Assembly (NCBI GenBank): GCA_050084515.1
Contig: CM114274.1
Span: 5,208,001 to 5,272,000, forward strand
DNA from: Blasia pusilla
Lineage: Eukaryota > Marchantiophyta > Marchantiopsida > Blasiales
Length of the DNA: 64,000 nucleotides
Direction of reading: 5' to 3'
The first letter of the stretch is position 1. Every line of letters begins with the position of its first letter. The notes beneath the pieces were generated by a model that was not told the DNA's origin, made no database searches, and saw only the letters and a list, made by a program, of their open reading frames with translations. Below, one piece after another: positions 38,308 to 50,875 of the stretch. Made by a program: the position numbers and the translations under genes.

Positions 38308-38806
38308 CTTCCGCCGCGTCTCTTTCTTCTTCCTCCTCCTCAATCCCAACAACCTGCAATCTCCTTCCTCGCACACCTTCCAAGCTTTCACATCTCCTCC
38401 ACTCCCTCAAGAGCTCCACAACTTTCCACTCCCCTCCTAGTTTCAACGATTTTCTCAAACACAGGCTTCTGATTTAGGTTTCAGTCCAACTTTTTCATTC
38501 CTTCACCTCCAACCTGAACGCTCAGGGCGCCATCTCCATGAGACACTCTCCTCCTCTGCCTCCCGATTTCGACTCTGAGCTCCCGTACGTACAAACGAAC
38601 AATCAGACATACAGACCCGATCAGAACGACATTCGCCCCACGAATTCGTATGAATTGGAAACGCAGCGCACAACCTATGGCTATGGGTGTTTTTGTTTCC
38701 TTCGAGGGGGTGTCAAAAGTGGGGGAGGGGAGAGAGGGCCCTGGAGGCTCTATGGGTGTTGGGCAAGTTAAGATAGAGGTATCTATCTACCCCTCCCCTC
38801 CCCTCC
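38308..38806 (-). promoter_or_regulatory. PEX19 promoter/5' UTR interval
   Basis: A 499-bp interval between the PEX19 start codon and the end of the Mutator-like element. It has a pyrimidine-rich tract near 38320-38340 and a CCCCT/CCCTC run up to 38806. Any PEX19 promoter sequence farther upstream has been displaced by 12.2 kb. Confidence 0.6.
38799..38806. repeat. Target-site duplication TCCCCTCC (left)
   Basis: Identical to 50994-51001 beyond the right terminal repeat. It lies in a low-complexity CCCCT tract, so part of the match could be chance or slippage. Confidence 0.65.
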
Positions 38807-38923
38807 CGAAGTCCATAGTTCGTCCCGGAAAGGCATTCAATGCCGGTAGGGTAGCGCCTACCCCAAGCTGGGTCGGACCACGTTTCAGGTTCGGGAGCCC
38901 CGGGATGGAGAGGTCGCGACGGA
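38807..38923 (+). repeat. MULE left terminal inverted repeat
   Basis: Runs from CGAAGTCCATAGTT through GTCCCGGAAAGGCA, GGTAGCGCCTACC and GGGAGCCCCGGGATGGAGAG to GTCGCGACGGA. Similarity to the right repeat fades beyond this point. Confidence 0.9.
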
Positions 38924-39029
38924 CGCCTTCCAGAGACGGACGGCGGGAGACGGACGGGACAGAAAGGCAGGGAGGACGGGAAGGGATGGACGACGTCCGT
39001 TCTTGACGGCGTTAGGGCGGTCTATGGAC

Positions 39030-39640
39030 TTGGCGTTAGGGCGGTCGTTCTCGACTCGCTCTCGTTCTCCTCTCGCGCGGCTCTCGCTCGACTCGCTCTC
39101 GTTCTCGAAGGCCATAGTTCGGCTCGCTCAACTCGCTCGCTCCTGGCTTGGCTCGCTCGATCGGCTCGACTTGCTCGCTCGTGGTCGTTTGCTCCTGGTC
39201 GTTCGCTCCTGGCGCTCGACTCGCTCGTTCGCTCCTGCTCATTCGCTCATGGCGCTCGACTTGCTCGACTCGCTCCTGGTCGTTCGCTCCTGGCTCGGCT
39301 CGCTCGACTCGCTCCTGGCGCTCGACTCACTCCCGTTCTTGACGGTGTTCTCGTTCTTCCGAATCTTGATCTCGTTCTCGCGGTGTTCTCGTTCTTCCGG
39401 ATCTTGATCGGAGTTGATGCTCGTCTGCTCGGCTGTATTCCTGATGAGGCTCGTCTGCTCGGCTGCTCGGTTGTATTCCTGATGCTCATCTGCTCCGTTG
39501 CTCGGCTGTATTCCTGATGCTCTTCTGCTCGTCTGTTGGGCTGTTGGGCTGCTGGGCTGCTGGGCTGAATTCCTGATGCTCGTCTGCAATGCTGAATTCC
39601 TGATGCTCGTCTGCTCCGGCTCTCCTTCGTTCACTTACCT
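39030..39640. repeat. CTCG-rich degenerate short tandem repeats
   Basis: Irregular reiterations of GCTCGACTCGCTC, CTGGTCGTTCGCTC and later GATGCTCGTCTGCTC or TGTATTCCTGATGCTC fill this subterminal stretch of the MULE. Open frames across it (for example 39003-39407) are compositional artefacts. Confidence 0.8.
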
Positions 39641-39715
39641 TTGGTGGTGAGTGCTCTCTCCATTGTCGTTCGCCCACCTCTGCATTGAATTCCTCTCTCT
39701 CTGCTCTCGTTCATG
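39616..39715 (+). repeat. Direct repeat B, copy 1
   Basis: GGCTCTCCTTCGTTCACTTACCT followed by GTGAGTGCTCTCTCC, TCGTTCGCCCACCTCTGC and CTCTCTCTGCTC. It recurs at 40820-40920 with small gaps. Confidence 0.8.
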
Positions 39716-39867
39716 TCTCGTGATGTTCTCGTGCTCATCCCCGAGAAGCGTGTATATCCTCATTCGGCCCTCCCGAATCAGGAGAGTGTATATCTTGATT
39801 CACCTTAAATCCCATCCTCGGCCCGTCCCCGAGAAGAGTGTATATCTTGATTTACCTTAAAATCTGG

Positions 39868-40026
39868 CATGCACATGATACCTTGGGTTTTGAAACTCGC
39901 CCGTCTGCCCCTGAAAGCCACAGATAGCCGCGGACCCCCATCACCGTGTCAGCCAGGAGATTTAGATTGTCAATACCGGGAGTGTCCTATGGTGCGAAAA
40001 CGATGTTCTATGGGTGTAATTTCCCA
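39868..40026 (+). repeat. Direct repeat A, copy 1 (159 bp)
   Basis: Nearly identical to 40268-40426 (offset exactly 400 bp), from CATGCACATGATACC or its equivalent to GTGTAATTTCCCA. Confidence 0.9.
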
Positions 40027-40267
40027 CAAATGAATGAATCATTTTGCAGAACCGACGCCCGGAGGAGTTTGCACTTCCGAGTAAGAGAGAAGAAAGAAAG
40101 AAGAAAGAAAGAAAGAGAAGAGGACATAGTCCGCTGTTCACTGCAGAATACTCTTTAAGAATTAGCAAACCAAAAAATGAACTGAACTGTCCTCAAGAGC
40201 ACAGATATTCTCGCGTCTTCTTGCGGGAAGAGGTCTAACATCTATCGTCTCTCAAAACCCTAGGTAT

Positions 40268-40426
40268 CATGCACATGATACCTTGGGTTTTGAAACTCGC
40301 CCGTCTGCCCCTAAAAGCCACAGATAGCCGCGGACCCCCATCACCATGTCAGCCAAGAGATTTAGACTGTCAATACCGGGAGTGTCCTATGGTGCGAAAA
40401 CGATGTTCTATGGGTGTAATTTCCCA
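40268..40426 (+). repeat. Direct repeat A, copy 2 (159 bp)
   Basis: Differs from copy 1 by about four bases. Its left edge overlaps a 9-bp inverted pair (GGTATCATG/CATGATACC, 40263-40282). The intervening 241 bp include a GAAA-rich purine run (40080-40125). Confidence 0.9.
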
Positions 40427-40819
40427 ATGGATAACTTGTGTTGCAGATTGAGTATATGCAAATTGAAGTTTCAAGGCATACAAAAACACTTCATCCATCT
40501 CGTTGTCAATCACAAACTACAGATTGGATGGATTAACTAGAAGCGCCAGGAAGTGTGAAGGTTAAAAGCATGATAACTAGCAGTTTTTCAAGCATGTTCC
40601 TAAAAGCATGGAGTCGATGAGGAATGAATCTAGAAGTGGTGAGACCATGGGGGTGGCTGTAACAATAAAAGTGATGTATTTTGATAGAATCTGTCCGGCA
40701 GTGACTAACTTCAGGATTCAAAGAAGATGGTGAGTAAACTCTGAAGATTTTTGCTAAGGGCTGAGATACATAGAATAGGAAGTGTTTGTGAAGGAGAGTG
40801 TTATGAGAGAAAAGCTCGG

Positions 40820-40920
40820 CTGCTCGGCTCTCCTTCGTTCACTTACCTCTGGTGAGTGCTCTCTCCGATGTCGTTCGCCCACCTCTGCTCGGCTTCCTCT
40901 CTCTCTGCTCCCGTTCATGC
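40820..40920 (+). repeat. Direct repeat B, copy 2
   Basis: Partner of 39616-39715. Order A-B is B-A-A-B along the MULE, suggesting a nested duplication of the 5' region of the accessory gene. Confidence 0.8.
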
Positions 40921-41744
40921 TTACGTGTGGGCAGTTGATTCAAAGCTTATATATATTTAGGCATGCTGCATCCTTTGTATCTGTGGAAGTCACTTGCTTA
41001 GTCATTCTGATTTGCTTGTGATGGCATCTTGTGATGGCAAGTGTCATCATAAAATGTTAAAGCTCAATCAAGACTCGTTTGGAAGATAGTGCAAGGTAAA
41101 GGCATAGGCTGCTATTAACTTCAAGTCCTTTCTCAGGCGTGCTTATGTGTGCGCAGTTGATTAATCCGACCTCTAAATCCAACTGTGTCGGGAGCGAGGT
41201 ATAGCTACCACCTTTTGTTGTTTTCAATCCAAATGTGGTTGGAATTGCCATATGCCTGATTATTTTTGGTTGTGGATATGTTTGAGTGTGTCGATTCTAC
41301 AAAGCTTCTCGCTTTCGAATAAAGGCAATCAGAATTTGCCTAGACATTCTGATGTGCTAGGGGATAAATTATCCTACCATTCTAGCATTAAAGTCACTCT
41401 GATTTGCTAGTAGGTAAACGAATTCGGCAGGTAATTGATGCTACCCTTCCTTCCTTCCATCCGCCAACACGATTTGCTTTGCTTATGCTCGAGCATCGAG
41501 CCTCGAGAGACGATGGATCGATTCCATGAAACATCATCTCTGGGCAGTATTTTTTTGACATGATTCTTCTTGAATTTCGTCTTATTTTGAGGGTTCTCAG
41601 AAGCTTGTTGAATTCTGCTTGTTTTTGGTGTTGTGTAGGGTTGAAGGTCATCAGTAACATTGCAAGTCCGCCATCGACAGTTACGTTTTTTGAGGCAGTA
41701 GGGGAGGTAGGTTTAAAGCCACCAAGGATCAACACATTAGGGCC
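40921..41744. other. Upstream region of the MULE accessory gene
   Basis: No protein is recognised. Several candidate splice sites exist, so non-coding first exons of the accessory gene may lie here. Confidence 0.35.
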
Positions 41745-42645
41745 ATGTCGGGTCAGCCGATGTTTTTAGATGCCAAGGGGTTGCGGTTGTTGGGAATTCA
41801 GGTTAACAAACCTGAAAACGTGAGTGGTCTTCTATCAGGGAACCAGGGCAATCTTCAGACATGGGTCAGTCCCATAGTACATAGCAGTTCTAGTTCAGAT
41901 TTTTTTCTAGCTGATATTGTGTGCAAGCGCTTGCATCCTCACTCCATAATGTATTTGGATGAGTGGATTGTCTTAGGGTTTCCGTTGGAAACTTATAAGT
42001 GTCTAGAACAGGCAGCGATACATGTTGGATTTAATGTTGCATTCTCACCCAAGGCCCGGTTGGTGGGGGACCATGTATGGTTAGACTCTTACTTCCAGAA
42101 GAAGGGATAGACTGAATTTCTAGTGGTGGAAAACCAGGGAGGTAAGATGAATGTTATCCGAATTAAGGACATTAAACATTTGATGGGGGCATCCAAACAG
42201 AACATGCTTGCCAAGATTGTTTCTACAATCCGGTTAAAGAGGAGAGTGTCCACCTCTGAGGAGAAGGACCCTCTTCCTTGGGTTATCGGAGTTACTCCTA
42301 AAAGTATCTACCTTATCGACCAGACTGATGTGGATGACAAAGCACCGATTGGGAATGAGCACATTTCATATTTGTCCGAAGTACCAAGTTCCATGGCCCT
42401 TCTGAATTTAGCCCGGGGTATTTCTCGGTACCCTTTCTCGGTTTCCTTCTGGAATTGTTTGTTTTACGGAGTTTAGCGTGATTACATTTACGGTATTTAC
42501 ATGGTACACCTGAATTCCTCATGCATGTATGTTGTTCCCCGTTGGCACGACTAACCAATTCGAGTCTTTGTCGTCTTGTGTTTGGCAGGTAGTGGGGGCT
42601 CCTCAAGACCTTGACCGCGTGGGCCATGTTAGGTTTAGGGTAGAA
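41745..42645 (+). pseudogene. MULE accessory gene, 5' part, unrecognised protein with one in-frame TAG
   Basis: Frame 41745-42110 starts MSGQPMFLDAKGLRLLGIQV and ends at TAG. The same frame then continues from TEFLVVENQGGKMNVI to 42476, giving about 240 codons broken by one stop, which could be a C-to-T change of a Gln codon. A further exon with good GT-AG borders, 42589-42645, would add VVGAPQDLDRVGHVRFRVE. I recognise no domain. The protein is mixed alpha/beta in character, with a basic KRRVST stretch. The transposase on the other strand points toward it. It may be the first half of the gene that continues at 43160. Confidence 0.6.
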
Positions 42646-43159
42646 GTAAGTTTTCTTATGTTTGTGGCCTTGACACATTTACATATTTCGGGTTGCTAGG
42701 ATGTTCATACAGATTCTTAGTGTGTTTGTATGAAGTAGACATTCTGTCAACTTTTCAGATATAGTATACCCGGTGACAAAACCAAGAAATCTTGTTTTTG
42801 GCTAAAGTATTATAGCCAAAACCTAGAATTTTCCTCGGATGGAATTTGAGGAGATGTATCCTACAAATTTTGGTAGGAGCTTCGGGGTATGGATGCGAGA
42901 GGAATTCTGTATCTACATTCTAGATACTGAATTCTAGCTTACATTTTTTGCTTTCATTTTTAGAAGTATGTTTTTAAATTCCAGCTTTGCATTCCAGCTT
43001 TAAATTCCAACTATGCTTGTATATGTTGGTGCGTAGGCATGTGAGTGAGAACTCGTCGTGGATACACTCCAGGTTGAAGCCCAACCAGCAAACATGTTTG
43101 CTGCATTTAGGGGCAAGAGTGTAGGTCCTCCAGAGAAACCAGCCGCACAAACCTCTCTT

Positions 43160-44777
43160 TGATGGGACCCGGTCGAGTGGGTTCATTATTGCTACTCAAA
43201 GGAGCATAAGCAATTCGTGTGCCTGTGCTCCAAGTGCATCGAGTACTTTCGTGGGCCAGAAACTTTTAACTCGCACATTGCATCACATTGGTTGAGGCCG
43301 GTGCCTGGAACACCAAGGGCGAGTGGTAAGAAGAAGGTGGAAGCAGACAACGACCGAGACGACATGGAGGATGAAGATGATGGTAAGGGTGTAGGACTAG
43401 AACTTTCATACGCTGTTAGTGAGATGGTAGCAATGTTTGGTGTATGTGCTTTATGATAGCCAAAATTCATTCATTTACGTTCCGCCTTGTGCAGGGAACC
43501 AGGCTACCCCATCTGCAGCCAACTTGCGTCTGCGAGGCACCATGCAGCAACGCTGGGCTCATCGCAGAAAACAGAAGAAGGCTGCTCTCTTCAGTAAAGC
43601 GAAGGAGCATTCCAAACGGGCAGCGGGCCCGTTTGTACCTATGCCCATTTTGCCATATCTTTTGATTTCTTTTGAGGGCTATAGGACAGAAGAACACGGT
43701 CATACCTCATGGGCAGGTTTAGCTAGGATACATGAGTATGAGAAGGTCCGAGAGGAGTTAGAGGGTGCCCTTGTGTGCCCTACCACCACTGTGAGGGGAT
43801 GGATTGAGTCGGGCCACAGGCTTTTCCCTTCTACTATCCATGTAGATAGAGTTCAGCGTTCCACCTACTGGAGATGCATGGCCGCTTTCCATCATCTAGC
43901 CGCGGTGTGGATCATGGACAAACAAGAACCGTATCGATGGGATGCTGGAGCCGAAACCAGGCAGCATCAGGTTGAACATTCCCTGCATGTTCTAGATGAA
44001 ATGCGCCGAGCACAAAGGCATGCATGGTACATCAGTGAGGAGTACTACCTCCCACACTTCAAGTTTAACTACAAGATCTGGAAAGAGAAGAGTAAACCTA
44101 GCATTCTTGCCAAGTTCAGGGACAAAGTCTCTCGCATGTATGTGGATGGAGTCGGCTGCTCCCTTGCTGATGCGGTTGTCCGGGTATAGTGCTGCTTCAT
44201 TTCATGCAAATTTCTCAGTATGAATTGTTGAAGAGTTGTGAGTTCATGATTTCCCATTGTATCCCTTGTAATTCCGCATTGTCTCTAACAACTTCTAGAT
44301 GTGCAGGGTGGCCTGGATGTGGAAATCATAGATTCCAATGACTCTGACTGTAGTGATACACATCTCCCAAGTCCCCAACCCACCACGCATAGTACCGGGC
44401 GCCATGTGATACAGGAGGAGCAGGCGCCAAGTGAGGGTGGTGAGGAGAGTATTCCGTGAGATCATGTCAAGCAGAGTGAGGAGGATACTCTTTTGATTCA
44501 GATGCGAAGGAGACCAGTGACGCTTCGGACACGTAACTTGCGTGGTGAAAAGGTGCAGAAGCGAGGTAAGGGTGCGGTAGGATCTTGGAAATCCCGCCGA
44601 CTGAACCTGGAAGTTGACGTCGAACTGGGTGAATCTAGCCCGGTCATGGATAGTCATGGGCCAGGTGATGAAGGCTCAATTGAAGACTCGCATACCCCCG
44701 ATGAAGTGGTCTTGCAGGCGGATCCACAAATCATGGAAAGAGCACCCAAGGGCATGAATAAAGAAGAAAAAGCCTGA
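43160..44777 (+). pseudogene. MULE accessory gene, 3' part, C2H2 zinc-finger protein of unknown function
   Basis: Exons 43160-43434, 43495-44183 and 44307-44777 join with matching phases (GTGTAT donor, GTGCAG acceptors). The first encodes CSKCIEYFRGPETFNSHIAS, a C2H2 finger (CX2CX12HX3H), then an acidic linker. The second encodes a basic region, then a 200-residue domain with GYRTEEHGHTSWAGLARIHE, TTTVRGWIESGHRLFPSTI and EEYYLPHFKFNYKIWK that I cannot place. The third is hydrophilic and ends KGMNKEEKA, with one in-frame TGA at 44457-44459. A nucleic-acid-binding helper of transposition, or a captured host gene, are both possible. The 5' border is uncertain: an upstream TGA lies in frame. Confidence 0.6.
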
Positions 44778-46925
44778 AGGAGGAGGAGGATGATGGCTTC
44801 ACAACAGGTGTCTTGCATTCTGCTCAATTCTGTCGATGACATTTTTTTATTGTATGTCTTCGAACCATCTCCAGTAATTGTGCTTGGGTTGATATGTTGT
44901 AATGTGTTCAGAACCCTGCAGATGGGACTCTCAAGGACCGGGGCACAAGCCATGAAGACCCTTTGGTCTTACCTTCGCAAGGAGGAAACCTTGAAGGGAT
45001 TAGTGCCGACAAATTTCAGGCCACACCTTTACAAGAGTTCTGCACTCCAGCATTTCGGCCTCTAGATGGCATGTCTCCAAGTCCTTGACCACCACGGGGG
45101 ATGACATTTTGGTGAGTGTGTAGATGTATCATGCGATTTCACTGTTATGATTATCCTTTCATCTAGTGATTTGAATTAATCTCTCAGACCTGTGTGTGAA
45201 CTTTCATTGCAAAGGTTGCTGTATATTTTGCGCCCTTGTCATACTTTTTGATGTGTTTCCTCGGCGATTATGACGACATACCTTTGGACCACTCGCAAGT
45301 AATGTGTCACTTTTCTCTTTGGTCTTACTTTCCCTGGTGTCAATTCTTTACAAATGTGTTGTATATATGACGGTTACTACTATCTGAACATGCTTCTGTA
45401 GCGTATGTGTGTGCAGGTGACTTTCTGCATAATTTTTCAAGCATTTTGGCGGGAGTTCATATCATCATATTTTGCGGATGTTTAGGACTTAGTTCATGAT
45501 CAGGGCGATTCCTTAGAGTAAGTATAGGAGAGTTCCTACCTGGCACGTAGGCTGTGAAGTTCTGTCTTTCTACTTTGGACAAACCAGAAATGGGCAGATT
45601 TCTGTTCTTAATGTATGGCCTTATGGTTCTTCTATTTTGTGCAGGTGCAATACAGGCCGTTTGGTGTATCGCTTTTGGGGCACATTTTCCCTTACCATTT
45701 TCTGTGTTGTGAAGGTCTATCCAAGAAGGTTAGGTTACCTTAGTTGGGCTATAGGTCATGGTCTGCTGAACTATTGTGGACGAAATGGTATGGACCAAAA
45801 GGATACCATTGTCAATCAAATTAATCATACAACTTGCAGAGCTATTCTTGATATTTGTCCCTAAGATTGTACTCTTGAATGATACCTAAAAAAATTCCTC
45901 CTTACCTTATTCTGATGTGTCTTACATGTTATGAATGATCACATGTGCTTCCACCTGTAATTGGTGGTAAACGTTGTAATCCACAATGGATCAATGTATG
46001 AACACCACGCTTGTCGATTCCTGAATTTCCAAGAAAGTAAAGCACTCATGTGTAATCAGCTCATGAATAGATAGAGTCCATGACACCCTGTTCAAAAATA
46101 AAAGACAAGTGGTCGAAACACTCAGAGAAAATACAAGTTTAGTGATCATAAATGCAGTGACACGAAAAATGTATGAACAACGAAATGTAGATGTTCATTC
46201 ATGAACACCTCAAAGGCTGTGTTTCAAGGGCATTCGCTTCATACATCGGACTATCAATTCTAGCCTTCTTGTTGCGTATCCCCCAGTCGTCAATCCACTG
46301 TGACAATCTCGGTTAGACGCGATTTTAATCAAGCCCTAATTAGGGGAAGGTCACCTCACACCGCTAAATGTTTACGAAGAGGCACGACCCTCAGGGGTAG
46401 GGTTCGTGGGCCTTCTGAGGTGTTTTTTTTTTAGTTATGACTATAGAAGTAGTCAAAACTATATTACAGAAGTTCTCTAAAATTGACACAAGCGCGTGGC
46501 GGTACGGACATGCCCCTAAACGCGAAGCACACGGTGTTGCGGACGTGGTTCGGGTACAAACATACCTCGTACGTTTACTACGGATTGAATCCATAGAAAA
46601 CCGACTGTGGTAATTACTAAGGTTTGGATGCTTGAATATTAATTGAATTGGGTTCGCATACAACTATTACTATACAAAACCGTGAAGACAGGTTACTATG
46701 GTTCACAATATGGCCTACACGATGGTTACTATGGTTTGGATGCTTGCGTAAAAACATAACATGATTGCTCACTGTACATGAAAATGGGACATGGTGGACA
46801 TGAACATGAGAAGGGAACACATTTCTCGTGCGTAAACATCCGGGCCTTACATAAAAAATACACTTTTTTTGTTGAACACCAGATTTCTTGTGTTATGTGG
46901 CTAATATGTGAAATTCGGAAATGCT
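44778..46925. other. Region between the convergent MULE genes
   Basis: Should hold the 3' UTRs of both genes. A plus frame at 45637-45864 has no recognised motif. Near 46310-46560 the composition rises and the strand carries a T-run (46423-46432). No further domain seen. Confidence 0.4.
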
Positions 46926-49900
46926 TCATAAATCATGAATCTGGGAATCCTCTACTACATACAAATTATCGGGTCTTCTTGAGTACTCATCCATTTGACT
47001 ACCCTCCGCAACATATCGCTCTTCATCCAACAGACTATCAAGTATGACATCTGCAGTGGTTCTCTTAGTAGTAGTGTTGATTTTGTAGTTCTTATGTGGC
47101 CTTGTATCTACCAGAGGCCATTCTGATTGTTGAGTATTCTCCTTAGTTGCCTCGCTTTCATATTGGCTCACGATAGCGTCCAAATCAAGATGATTACATG
47201 CATCTGCTTCCAATTCCGCCTCCATGTTCAGATATTTTGATCGTTTCACTCTAGGAAAGGACTCCACCTGATTCATTATTGCTTGGGGTTGATTCTTCCG
47301 TGTGGAACGTGTGGAATGTGAATTCCTTCTCTGATGCATCCGCTCAAACCAACCCATCCGCCGACGCAGCCGACGATCTTGAGAATTGCCTCCAACAAAG
47401 GGTTCAGGGAAATGTTGTCCAATGTTCATTAAATTTTCTGGAAGTTCTGTGTTCGTCTCTATCCGCGCCTTCAAGTTCAGAAGTGAGTCCATATCCTTCT
47501 GCAAAAGTACATACAAATGTTCAAGAAGAACATTGCAGAATGGGACTCCAATGGTTGTGGCCAAGCATTTTTCCACCATCTCTCGAACATCTTCTTGAGT
47601 TGTTGCTTGTGATACAACTGTAGGAGTAGTAGCTTGCACCTCTTCTGGATAACCAACACCGTGAGACAAGTCTGATTCCACTGGTGTGTCTCCATGTTGC
47701 TCTGTGCATGCCTTTGCACCATGTTTTCCAACCCACCAGCTTTGCTACCAAAACGTGTGCCAAGGAAAGACAACAACTCTACTTCAGAGTGCCCACTCAA
47801 CAATAAGCACTTCACTTGATACAATTAAAAAAGTCTCAGTAGGCTGCATGTAAAATCCTCGTACATCTAGTGTAGGAATAAGACATACTTAATACATAGG
47901 ACTGTTTGATTTCAGGTGGGACTATAGCTTGGTCACCAAATCCGGGGTGCAAGAAACACACCTGATGTTTGCACGTGAATCCTTCATTGGCACGAGAGCA
48001 TGTACAAGCAACATCTTTCTTGTCGTAGTCAACCACATCATGCCAATAGTCGGGCTTGGAGCAACTCTTCACCATTGCGCATTTCCTCCCATCTACCAAT
48101 TGAAATGTGACATGGCTCTCTGGGATATCATTTGCCCTTCTAATAGCCATGAGAATGACTTTCTGGATTGCCTTGTTCCTCACCATACCCTCTCGTTTCA
48201 AAAATCCCAAGTACCAAAAGAAATCTTCTATTTCCCCGCATAAGATCTGCACAAGCCATATGAGCTTCCTGGTGGGTTTTGTAGGCATGCTAGAAGTGAG
48301 ATGCATCTTCAGAGTGTGGTGCCACCTTTCTATCGCGGCATTTGTATCTTGGTTGGATCTTGCATGCTTACGATAGCCCTTTGCCCAAGTAATAATCTTA
48401 GGATGCCAATAGTTTAAATAGTATTTCACAAAGTGACGTTCAGTTGCAGCCCACTTGCCCATGAAACAATACGAGACATCCACAGGATCTGGGACAAAAA
48501 ACCATTGCTTAATTAATATGAACCCTACTCCCACAACGGACATAGCTGAGAAACAATGAAACAAACTACTATTATTGACTCGCATAGAACATACCTTCTT
48601 CACGTGAGTACATGATACCACCCAAGTCCCTGTTCATGTTTGCTTTTGTAATTGGACAGTGGACTCGTTGGTGCAATTGCTTTAACCAATTCTTCCTTAC
48701 ATGCCATAGACACAGGTCTATGGGAACATCAGGGAAGACTTCTCTGATTGCAGATTGTTCCTCTTTGGAGTCTTCAACTATGAAGCATGACGGTTTCCAA
48801 CCGGGGCTACCAATTGACGTAAAATCTCTTGTCATATATGTATATGCCCAATCCTTGATATGGGCCAATGCATCCACTAGATCCCGATGTTGATGCCTCT
48901 GTAAAATGGCTCATACTAGAGGTAATCCGTTCTGAAACTTGTCAAAACCTAGCAACGTGAATAGCTGATACTGTGAACATAGAAAAGAGTGTGTTCAGGA
49001 ATCCGATTGTTCATGTACATATCTATTAAAGTGAACACAACATTCCAAATGTTACCATTTTCGCCGATCGTCGGCAAAGAATGTCAAATGATACCACATA
49101 AGTAATGTAGCCTATAAACTCAGAAGAGAATGACATTACTGATTCTAAGGCCCCTGAAATTACCTCATATGTGTTTGTGCCATGAGTGGCATCCATGGAG
49201 ATGGCTCCACCGTTACCAAGATGCAAAAGATTCTGAAGCATCCAAGGTGTGGAAATGACCAGGATGAAAGATTAAACTTGAAATGACCTCCCTGTAGTGT
49301 ATGACATTTTCAGGATGAGCTGCAACCCAATGTTGGATTGCAGTGGCGTCATCGGTTCCATCATACCTCCCTTCGCGTCTTCGCATTGAATGCTTGATAT
49401 TAAGGATATCTTCTGGTTTTAACATAGCGTCCCTGCCCCAAGCTTGTGCTTGATTAGGATTATCGTGAATGTGTTCACGAATCCATCTCCTATGCTCCTT
49501 CATGATATTTAAGGGGCTCACGTTCACTCGCAATAACCGTTCAACAAAATGCCTACAATGAGAACTCAACTTCGGGGCAACAATTGCATTCGCAATGTCC
49601 GCAATCCTGTCTAAGTCCCCATGGCATATACAGCCCGCCTTATCGACATTCTTGGAATGCATATGCCTCAACATAGAACACCAGGCGGTCCTTTGAGGTT
49701 ACAACGGCAAAGTGAAATTGGCATCCACGCCCCCGAGACGGCCCAAGCCGTGTACTTTGGCTTTTCGGCCTACTACCCTTACCTCCCTTGCAAGCAAGAG
49801 TTTGAATCAAAAACCTCACTTGGCAGAGAGGTCCAGACGGTATTCCTATGATCCTGGGGTCCATATGAACACCACTATCGAACTGTAACATGTATGTTCC

Positions 49901-50111
49901 CTCATTTGTCGGTATTCCTTTTCCTAAATGTGGTCTGGAAATGTGGTCTTTGTTCTTCACCATGAATGAAGTCTTCAACCCTATCTGAGGGAATCCATGC
50001 CTCTTTTCTATTGCCATACCAAATCAAATGCTCGCTCAAAAAAGGACCAGGGAGAGGGTTTTGGATAACATCGCATTCAAATGCAGCTGAATATTTCTTA
50101 AATTTCACCAT
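46926..50111 (-). pseudogene. MULE transposase with SWIM zinc finger, intron-containing, frameshifted
   Basis: Cuts and pastes the element through a DDE domain. Minus order: N-terminal part from MVKFKKYSAAFECD (50111); GRGCQFHFAVVTSKDRLV; KAGCICHGDLDRIADIANA; first catalytic Asp in AISMDATHGTNTYE (about 49190). After an intron comes the second in CFIVEDSKEEQSAIREVFPD (about 48780) with LCLWHVRKNW. After another intron comes the catalytic Glu in DTNAAIERWHHTLK (about 48330). The SWIM finger ACTCSRANEGFTCKHQ (CxC...CxH, about 48010-47965) follows, and a long C-terminal tail ends at 46926. Introns with GTATGT and GTGTGT donors are visible at 48595 and 47964. Frame changes without splice signals near 49670 and 49245 suggest this copy is dead. 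Confidence 0.88.
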
Positions 50112-50875
50112 GGCTATAATCTGTTCAGGGATTCAAGTGCAGGCTTCAAGTGCAGGCTCCAATTAAAGTGCAGACTTCAAGTGGAGGCTTCAAGTGTGAA
50201 TTCTGTCCATTCGACATGGGCAAGACCGGACAATACATAAATGGAACCGAACACCAAAATTAGAGTGCACATAATAATAGACATGTTTTCCTGGATTACG
50301 ATCTAAGCTTTTATCTATCACCATGGCCGAATGTGGCACCAATAGCTACTTACGTGCAAATTGGCAAATGATACTCACGGACGTAAATAATCTCTTACAT
50401 GAAAAAGTTACGGAGTGGACCCCATCCGCCTAATCCGGCTTGAAACCCGCGGTCCGTAGCTTGTAATCAATCAAGTTAGAAGCGTTCGAGTTAGAACTAA
50501 TCAAGCTCGTAATGAAATGCTAATCCGCTCTTAATCAGCTAATCACGGTCTCCGCATACAAAGCGCTCTTCCTCGTTCCGTATTTCTCCTCACGCGCTCT
50601 TCGTCCGGCCACGTTCCGTCACGTAATCCGCTTGTAATCAAATGCTAATCCCTCCGTGTTCGGTTTTTACCGCTCTTCTCCGTTTGTTCCAAAATGATCG
50701 AATCCCCTAATTCCTGCCCTCATACCCGTCGACAAATTCCGTCATTTGAACCGGACCAAACGTAGTCCGTTCCGCCCCGTCCGTCCATTTCGCGCCATCC
50801 GTTTCGCGCCGTCCGTTTAGATGTGTCTGTCTCCGGACGTTGTCCTCCCTGTCCTCCGTCACGACCTCTTTACCC
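50112..50875. other. Subterminal region of MULE, transposase promoter side
   Basis: No gene. Contains a short imperfect tandem AAGTGCAGGCTTC or similar (50136-50190) and GTCCGTTTCGCGC reiterations (50780-50818) next to the right terminal repeat. Confidence 0.5.

Noticed and set aside
37800-38477. 225-aa plus-strand frame over PEX19 exons 1-3
   Set aside because: Shadow of PEX19 on the other strand; composition follows the coding strand's codon bias.
39003-39677. Ser/Leu- or Arg/Ser-rich frames in the MULE
   Set aside because: Artefacts of CTCG-type repeats; no conserved domain.
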